From: Pycnopodia helianthoides
Lineage: Eukaryota; Echinodermata; Asteroidea; Forcipulatida; Asteriidae
Direction of reading: 5' to 3'
Assembly (NCBI GenBank): GCA_032158295.1
Contig: CM063249.1
Location: forward strand, 14,612,078 to 14,676,077
Length of the DNA: 64,000 nucleotides
Shown here piece by piece: positions 50,201 to 59,200 of the stretch (its first letter is position 1; every line of letters begins with the position of its first letter). The notes below the pieces were generated by a model. That model was not told where the DNA came from. It did no database searches and saw only the letters and a program-made list of their open reading frames with translations. The translations under genes were made by a program, and so were the position numbers.

Positions 50201-53200
50201 GGTTTGTTTGTTGTTATGGCTTGGTTGTAAACTCCTAGTTGACTAGTGATGTGGCTTTTGGCGGCCGATAGTCTGTTGACTGGTTCCGCCAAAAGTTTCA
50301 CGTTGTTGAAGTCAGTTTCTGATAGCCTGATACGAGGGACAGGGGTTTCGTTTGCGAATTCCTCCCTGACCTCGAGAGATGTAATTAGGGAGTCCTCTAG
50401 GCGGTCTATCAGGGGCAGTTGTCCGCACTGGAAGTCGCTAGAGTTGGAGGATGCAGGAGATGGTGGGTCCTGGCTGGGAGGAGGTTGAGGGCTTGTTTTG
50501 GTGCGTCGCTTGAAGGATTTACTTAGCTTGGTCGACATGTTGTCAGTGGCGTGATCGCCGTGGTGACAGGGTATATATCCAGAGAAAAAGTGGACGCTGC
50601 GAAGGTCACTCAGGTGTATGCTTCCAGGAGTTGCGGGTAGTTGATTGGTTGGTTGAAGTTCCTTTGTGTTCAGAAGGTGTTAGTGTCCAGTAGTTCCGGT
50701 GGTTGGCTCGCACAAAATGCGCGGGAATACTGAATGTGGGATTCTGGATTCCGTGGCAAGTTTGTGTTTGTTTTTTTGTGGAAATGGCGAAATTTTCCCT
50801 TTTCGAATGCGAAAAAATGAGAAATAAAATTGTAGTACCATTTCTACAGATGTGTGGAGTACTAATTGAGTATATGAGCCAGATTATTTGTTCCCTTCCG
50901 GTTGCGGAATTGGGAAAGGTATCACGGGTTGTTTGTGTGTGAAGGGTTGTAATGATTTTCTATTGTTTTGGAGCAAATATTTCTGTTCTGTCCCGCCTGC
51001 GGGTGTGTGAACGGGGAGTGGTTATACTTTTTTTTGCTCGTGTTTGTTTTTATTTTGGAAGATGTTCCATGATTTGATTTTGAAAATCTCATTTCCCGAG
51101 GAAATGGTATATATACCCGGTTGCGGGTAAATTGTAGTATTGTGGTACCTTAGTTATATTATAAGGTGTATAAACGGGTTTGACATCGAGACAAGGGTTT
51201 ATGGGTTGTGGGTAGTGTTTTGTAAAGAAAATAATGGATTGCTGTTTGCGTTTACATTATAATCTCTTATATGGTAATTAATTATTAAATAATAATTAAT
51301 TCAAGAGTGTGGGTACCCATTCATTTATGTGTTTTCCATCTGAATGCAGAAAGTTTCGGAAAAATATTGAAAGGTGTTTGGTGTCCTTTTTAAAACCGGA
51401 TTGCGGAAGGAAAAGGTTTTGAGTTTATTTTCAATATTTGTATTTATGTGGATGTCAGGTTCGTTCTTTTTTAAGAAGAGCGGAACGGATTTTGGTTTTG
51501 GACATCATGGTAATGATGTTATTTGGTCATGTTTTTAGACGGACCGGTAGGTATCAAGTCGTGTAGTGGCATAAAGTATGTCTTATACCTGTTGTAGTGC
51601 AGTGTGGAGCAACCTGAAGATACCAGTCTCGCTAAACGAGTGGTATACCCCGGTAGCTTGTGTAGCCATCGACCCACAGTACCTCCTAAAAAGGCAAGGA
51701 GTATAGCAGTAAATGATAGAGAAATGATGGCGCTGTCCCATTCAGTGACACTCCAACACTGTTGACTTGAGATTTACATAAAACTGTAAAAGTGTTTTTA
51801 CATGCTTTATGGGTGAGGTTTGCGTCTGGGTAATATGTTCGTATTTTTGTCAAATTGACGGGGGTGATATGACAAACATAAATAGGACCAGAGGAACTGG
51901 TTGACAAGTGTCAACAAATTGGTTTTCAAGGGGTAGACCGCGAGGATATTTTTTCAGATCCTCTTTGTGTATAGCAATAACATGTTTTCATGCCTTCTTG
52001 GCACTCATCAGTTGCATGTGGGTGATTCTAATAGAATCTGTAGGTCTTATGTCTTGTGAAAGACATATTATTTGTGTAGTTCGCTTAGGTTCAGGTAAAA
52101 TGTAATATTTTCCGTATGCGGATTTTTAGTCCTGAGTTGAGTTTTCAGTATATGTGACCTGTTCCTCCAATAAGGATATTAGGATGTTTAGTGTTTCATC
52201 CGGGTCTTCAAAACCCGAAACATCAGGGGGTGGAGCGAGCTGTTTAGAGGTTGAGTCGGTTGGACTCCGGTTTAGTTTTGCTCTGATCATCTTTTCCCTT
52301 ATGTTTTGATCTTTTCTATACGCAATGAAAGGAGGGTCTGGAAAGATCCCGAAAGTGTTTCATGATTGCGTATTAGAGACCAGTTTTGTTTGATGGATTT
52401 GTTTAGGTCACTTTGGTTGATGTACGGGTTGTATGTCGTACTGAAAACCAATGGAGTTGAGCAGATAAACACTACTAACCGTAAATAAAGCAAAAGCACG
52501 CTAACTTGCCAAGAATTTCTGAAAGCAGACGAATGACACAATAATGCAAATCCATTGCGAACATGCATGCTGTACAAACTGATTGATTGTGTCTGAAATA
52601 CATTTGTTTGTCTGCTTTAGTAAGCGCAACATTGGCTTACCAATAAACAGCTTCATGAAATTGGGTGTGTCACAAATGAGCAGTCAACTTAAATTCAGAC
52701 TAGAAATACTGTTGCTACAACTCAAATATTACCCACAAAATGACATTCTCATTTATTGGTTTCTTAAAACAAAAGTATCATGGAAATTGCAAAACCAAAA
52801 GTGATCTGGAAAGATTTGTTACGTAGTAAGATAGTGTGGTTAAATTTAGGAATGATTTTTTTTCAAGTGTGTGACCTTTCCCCTTCAATTTTATCTGAAC
52901 AATTATGATTTGATTTAGAGCATGCTTTCATTTGATGAAGCTAGATTTGCCAATTCTACATTTTTCAACTGTCTGAGTGGGCACTAACTTAACATTTAAT
53001 TTTAACAGCTTTGCTATTGAGATGTCATGCACTACGATACGATTGTACTTGTTTGATTTACATTAAAGCGAATCTAGAGGAGTTTGGGGTTGTTTCCCAC
53101 CCTTCCCCTCCCTAACCACCTCCGGGAAAAAAACAAAGCACATAAGAAGAAGAAAAACACCCTAAAATAAAACAATACAAAATAAAATTCTAAATGGTGT

Positions 53201-56200
53201 TGATATACTTGTGCGCCTACCTAATGTATAGCTTATTTTGTTGCTTATCTGCATATCGACATTGAATGTTTTCAAATCATACTTACAGCTTTAGCTAGTC
53301 AATTTGCTAATATATAAAAACAATACAAGGTAATGAAGCTTGTCATTGGTAATTCACAAGAGCGTCTTTGCAGAAAACATTTTCAATACATTGCCTATAG
53401 ATGCTATAAACTTGATGGTGTAGTTGTTGAAACTATGGCTCAGACTGGGGTGGAGGTCTTGTAAGGATTCTGGAGGCTAGTAGAGTTTCCAGGGCCTAGT
53501 GTGAGGGCACTGCTTGCCACAGCATTCTTTGACTACTCATACTGTTTATTTCCATTGTTTTGTCATCATTTCACCTCTTAAAATGGCAGTGGGATGATAT
53601 CAATGCATACTCTGGTCATTTATGGAGTCGAATTGCATGTAAAGACGAGGTGGGCTACTTACGGCATGTGCATTGCCTCACATATGCCCTGCATGGTAAC
53701 ACACAGGGAATCTGACCCACAAAATGGTGTCAGCAAGATTATTGGGTGATGATGTCAGGTGAATTTGGTCAATACCATTCAGGTTACATTGACTGTAAAA
53801 GACTAGAGGCCTCAGGGACTGAGTCCGGGCCTTGTTCTCAAGAAACACCTGTTATATATACTTTTTCGAGTTCTCCTGACATTTATTCATCAACTAACCT
53901 CAATTGTAAACACTCCTCACAAACATTTTAACATGTTGGTATTTTTTTCTTGTTTCTTTTTGACAGAGGCAGAGTAAGCAGTTGACCAAAAGTTTGGAAT
54001 CCAAACGGAAAGAGATTACAGAAAAGGTGATAACAAATGTTTATAATAATATGAATAATAATAATAAAAATTATTGCACTACTAATAATAATACACGGTT
54101 CTTATTTAGCACACACATCCTAGTAGCCAACATCAAGGTGCTTTCCAACATTAGGAGCCTATTATTTCAGTTCATCAGGCATACTTGGACCATTCCTCAA
54201 ACTTTCTTATTTCTTTAGGGAGCATACAGCCCAAAGCTGCTCATAAATATAGTAGTGCTAATGGGTTATTCCAAAACAATCCATTTATACACCTGGGTTG
54301 AGAGAATCAATTATGGTTATGTGCTTTGCTCAAGGACAAGTGTTATTACTGGGAATTGAACCCACACTCACCAATCAGAACTTGAGTCCAATGCATCAGA
54401 CAGCTTGACCACGACATTAGTAAGTAGGACTTGAATTACCAAAAAGACCACTGATCTGAGTCCAATGATTTTAAGTAATGTTGCTTTTGTTGTGGGTTAC
54501 GAAGTCCCAAAATCAGGGAGGACTTGGGTGTGTCCATAATAATAATGGTTTATTTTGTAACTGATTTGTTTCTGTTGTATTTTGAAGGAGGGAGTTGTGA
54601 TCATCGAGTCTCCGAAACTACCCCTTCATCTTTATCATAACCAAGGAAAGGTAGGTCAGGTCAGTTGGGCCTGGATTAGATTAATTCAACTAGCAAAACC
54701 TATTTGTAAAGAACTCCCCATACTTTGGATTTGTGTATCCAATTTCATAACCCTACCCATTGTCCTGAAAATATATTTTTTTAACAATCTGAAATGATAA
54801 TTTTTTGGGTGATGAGTCGTAGTGAGTATAGTGAGTAGCTGTAACGTGAATAACTTTACTTCATCAGACTTACACACTGCTCATGTCCTCGGACTATGAG
54901 CGCTCTGAGTGGAAGGAAGCCATCTTGACAGCCAAGAGAGAGTGCCGAACCACCGCCTCACTCACTCCGTATCACATTGAGAAACTACTCACCAAATGTA
55001 AACGAGTGAGTATTGTTTACAGACATTTTTATTTATTAGCCACTCCTTTCCTGTTCTTCAGAAATTTTGTGTGAAATTTTGTCATCAGTTTGACTAAACT
55101 TGGTTCAACCTTTCAGGGTGTTTGAGCGCGAAACAAGGCTTTCTGCCTGTTCTCACTCATACACTCTAGCTATGCTGAGACATTGAGCAAGAGCCATTCC
55201 ATTAGCTTCATTCTTCTGACCCAATGGGCATGGAGAATAAAATCTGATCATAAATATTTATGTGCGTTTTTTTCTTTATCTTAGGGTCGCAAGATTAACA
55301 ACATTGGATCCATGCTCATCAAAGATGGTAAGGTCAACAATGTTAAACTCTATTATTTTGTTTGTACTTGTGTTACCAGGGTGGTATACTGATAGTGGTT
55401 TTCTAGAATGCGGTGGTCTTGGGTTTGAATTCCAGCCGAGTAGTATGCCTGTGAATTTAGTTTCTGCAGGACTTGAGAAAGCAATGAGGATACATTGCTT
55501 TATCACACTTCAATGTAGGGGAGAAGCCCCCCCCCATTATTTAGCCTTTAGCCTCAATGCAATTATTACATCTATTCAAAATTGAAATATTATTACCGAT
55601 GTTTTCATTCCACAGAGGAAGAGCTGCTATTTGGAACTTTACATGTGACTGTACACCATGCTAAGGGACTTAATGTGCCAGGCCGTAAGTATATTAGAAG
55701 TTAATAGTATTTATTTTTGTCTAGTCAATCTTACTTGTATAAAACAAGAGATAAAACTGCAACCTGTATGCCTGAAGATACTACCTGCGTAGAGCAGAAG
55801 TGTTTCAGTTTTCAATGTGAGAGGGAAAACCCCAGATGTGAGAAACTCATGTAATCAGGTAGGGGCTGAAAACATGGAGACTCCAAGGCACTTCAACTTT
55901 GGATTCGAACCGAGTTCCATCCTGGATTCGAACCGTGTTCCATACGGGTGAAAGAAGGGGGCAAAAGCCGCTAAGCCAACCTGATTTCAGTAGCTAGCCC
56001 ATTGGTAAACTATTGCGTCTAACGTGTTCGTATCTGCTACCTGCCCAAAGTTTTTGCTACTTTCGGCTCCAAAGCCAGCGTATGTTTGTGTGTAACTTTA
56101 CAAAAAAATCACCCATTTCATGAATCATAGGCATTTTTATGGCAGAAACTGTTAATTCTGAGAAGACTTTAGTTTTTTAAGAACATATTGTAAAAGTCAA

Positions 56201-59200
56201 GTCAAATTATTAAACTTTTCTTGCATGAACCATCAAAGAAAAACTAACTGAATGCAACACCTATGGGCTTCTCTGATAATTAGTGGAGCCAGTTTGTGTG
56301 CAGTGGGCATGGTTTATAGTGGAACTATGTCACAAGTTCAATAAAAATTTACACACACTGAGGAGGAAAATGTAAATTTTCCTATAACCTAAAGGTTCAG
56401 TCTGCCAATAAAAATATTTCTAAAAGGTACAGACACTCAATATGCACAGACCCCTTGCAATGATGTCACATGCAGATACTGTCTGGCCACTGTGTCATTA
56501 TGGGAGCCGAACTGCATATGTGCAGATATGGTGCTCACCTAAACTTGTTTTTCTTCAGAGCTCTACTGCTGTGTCGAGGTTGACTCCTTTGGGATCATAT
56601 CCCTCCGTGCCAAGACTAAGAAGTCAGAGAACTCTAAGATGCCGACGTGGAATGAAGAGTTTGCTCTTGAAGTTGAGGGCGCTCAAACGATACGCATTCT
56701 ATGCTATGACTACACCAAGGGGCTGGAAGATGAGATGATAGACAAGGGGGCCAAGATGGTGAGTGAAACCATTAAATTACCAGTTGCTCAACTGGGCCCA
56801 ATTTCATAGAGCTGCTTAAGCACAAAAAATATTGCTTTAACAATTGCCTGTTAGGCAGAAATCAGCAGAATACCAGTCACAAATTCTACATGTGGTATGG
56901 TAGTTTGGCTGGTAACCTTATTCTGGTAAGCATAATTTTGTTGTGCTTAGCTACTTTTTGTGCTTAAGCAGCTCTATGAAATTGGGCCCAGGTACCAGCA
57001 GGATTATTTTTGTTAAAAAACAGAAATTGTTTTGGCCGTGAAATATTATTGTTATGTCATTGAAACCATGTTGAAACTATAAGTAAAGGCATCCATGTGG
57101 TGCATTTTTCCATAGACAATTCTGTCACCAAGGCCCTCTTTCTTTGGGGAAACCTCGGCCATCTCCAGGTCATAGGCAACTTATGGTTGCCCATGGCATG
57201 CTGGAAATCTGGTACTTTACCTGGGTGCTTTCAGTCTAACAAAATTCTGGTACTACAGATAAAGGAACAAAGCTCTGCAATAAGGGATTACACATGAATG
57301 AACTTGTTCGTTAATTCCAGCAGTCTTGTATTCAAGTCCACAGTCCTGGAGTCTGAGTTTTCAGTGTCAAGTCCATGTCCAAGGCCTGAGTCGTTAAGGT
57401 CGAGTCCGAGTCCAAAATTAAATTGGGTTTCGAAGCCTAGCTATATTGGTATCACAAAAAGATCTGACAAAAGATCAGCAGTCTTTCACATCCCATGGTC
57501 TCATACTCAACAACCTGGTCGAGACTGTTACCTTATGGTAGTACTATTCCCCCATCACTTTCCTGGAACTCACAAACAGACCTTTATTTTTTTATTTCTG
57601 GGTGATACTGGCACTGGTTTGGTAGACCTGTTATATTTTAATGGCTTGTCCAGGTTTAGATGTTTTTACAACATGTTTTAATGCTCTTATGATTCTTTCT
57701 TCCATTTGTTTGGGTGCTGTTTGATATCCAGTCATGGATGTAAGGTGCTTGTTAAGCATATACTTATTATTACTGTTAATATTTAGTAAACTTAGTTTCA
57801 GACTGTTAGGTTGGCAATTTTTTACTAGTCCACCAGGGGCCGATTTCATAAAGAGCTAAAATTGATCTTAACTATGTATCAATCTTAATTGCTAAGCAAA
57901 GTGTAATGTAACAATACATATCACCAAGGAGATATTGACAATTCATTTTAAGATGAATGGTAGTGCTTTGTGAACTCGAGCCCAGGTTATCTAAGGACGA
58001 GTTTTAACAGCCCACAGCAGTCAAGACTAGTGTCTTCACATCTGGCTGGTGACTGTTTAACATGAGCCCTGTTCTTTGTTGATTAGCAGTTTGATGTGTT
58101 GTTTTATTCCATCAGCTCTCAAGATCAGAGATTGGCAAGAAGCAAATCAGCACCACCATCCAAATGGAAAAGGTAAAGGAGATATGTTTAATAGATGGCT
58201 TTACCCTACACCAATATGTGATAAGCACTGCATACTCAATGCTTTCCTGAGTCCTGCGTAAAGAACAAAAACTGGGGTGGGAATAGAACCCACCACTTCT
58301 GCATTCTAGAGCAGATGTTTTAACTGCTACTACTAAGCATGCTCAGTGTAGACAGGCCAGTTCAAGTCCTGTTGTTAGTAACGCAGCGATTTAATAGATG
58401 GTATAATTTTATCGAGAAATCTACCTGTTTCTTATGCCTGGCTTAACAGTTTTTCTGTTTTTAATTTGATTTTTCATTGGACTCAGCTCGAGGTTGACAT
58501 CAGTCTGAAGTTTGAATCATCAGACAAGGGTCTGAAGCGGGTACAGTCCAAAAAGAAAATGGGTGTGTTTGGGGTGAGGATCAGCCACCTGTGTCAAAGG
58601 GAGGGTACCAAGATGCCCAATATCGTCATCAACTGTGTGGAGGAGATTGATAGAAGAGGTAGGTTCCATTGTAATTGGATGGGTATTGGGGTACTGATAA
58701 TGATGTGGTATGTCGATCTGTTAATAAAGTCTGTAAGGCAGTTGACAGCCAGGTGGTCAGCCTGATAAAGGACATTGATGCCACCATTAAGGCGAAAGTG
58801 TGGGCAGTCATTATGAGACCTCCATGGTTCACTTAACATTATTTTTTATCTCAATGCATTTGCATGTCATTAGGGACCATTGCCTACAAGCTTGTCTTCT
58901 TAAATGGATCCCTCTGCAGTGTCACTTGTGTTTTTGCATTTTGTTCTTTAAACCTATGTTGTGAAACATCTACTTTGCATTTTGTAATGATTACTTTTGA
59001 TGTATTTTGCCTTTTGCTTTTTGATACTGTGGAAATAAATGAACCTTGAATATGGTGCATCATCTGGGGTTCACAGAAGCCCCACTCGTTATTGGGTAAA
59101 GTGGGTTACAGGCCTGATACTTTACGGAGGCGACATAGAGCAATTGCTTCCATCTTGCCCTTACAAGAACAAAGTATCAGGGAATGCATTATATCTTATT

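Larger units (their letters stand above)
47228..51709 (-). mobile_element. Penelope-like element, unit D (4482 bp)
   Basis: Complete unit with intact ORF1 and hammerhead motif; one base missing in ORF2 accounts for the shorter length. Confidence 0.95.
51710..52457 (-). mobile_element. Penelope-like element, 5'-truncated unit E (pseudo-LTR)
   Basis: 748 bp holding only the 3' region with hammerhead motif and the last third-kilobase of ORF2. It ends at plus-strand CCAATGGAGT, directly followed by the right target duplication. A truncated copy placed upstream of a full unit is the arrangement called a pseudo-LTR in Penelope-like elements. Confidence 0.9.

Noticed and set aside
38263..51709. Satellite DNA or CRISPR-like array
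   Set aside because: The repeat unit is a coding retroelement of 4.48 kb with a target duplication; there are no short repeats with spacers.
57298..57681. 127-aa ORF as a nested gene
   Set aside because: Lies in an intron, has no recognisable domain or biased codon pattern, and is within the length expected by chance.
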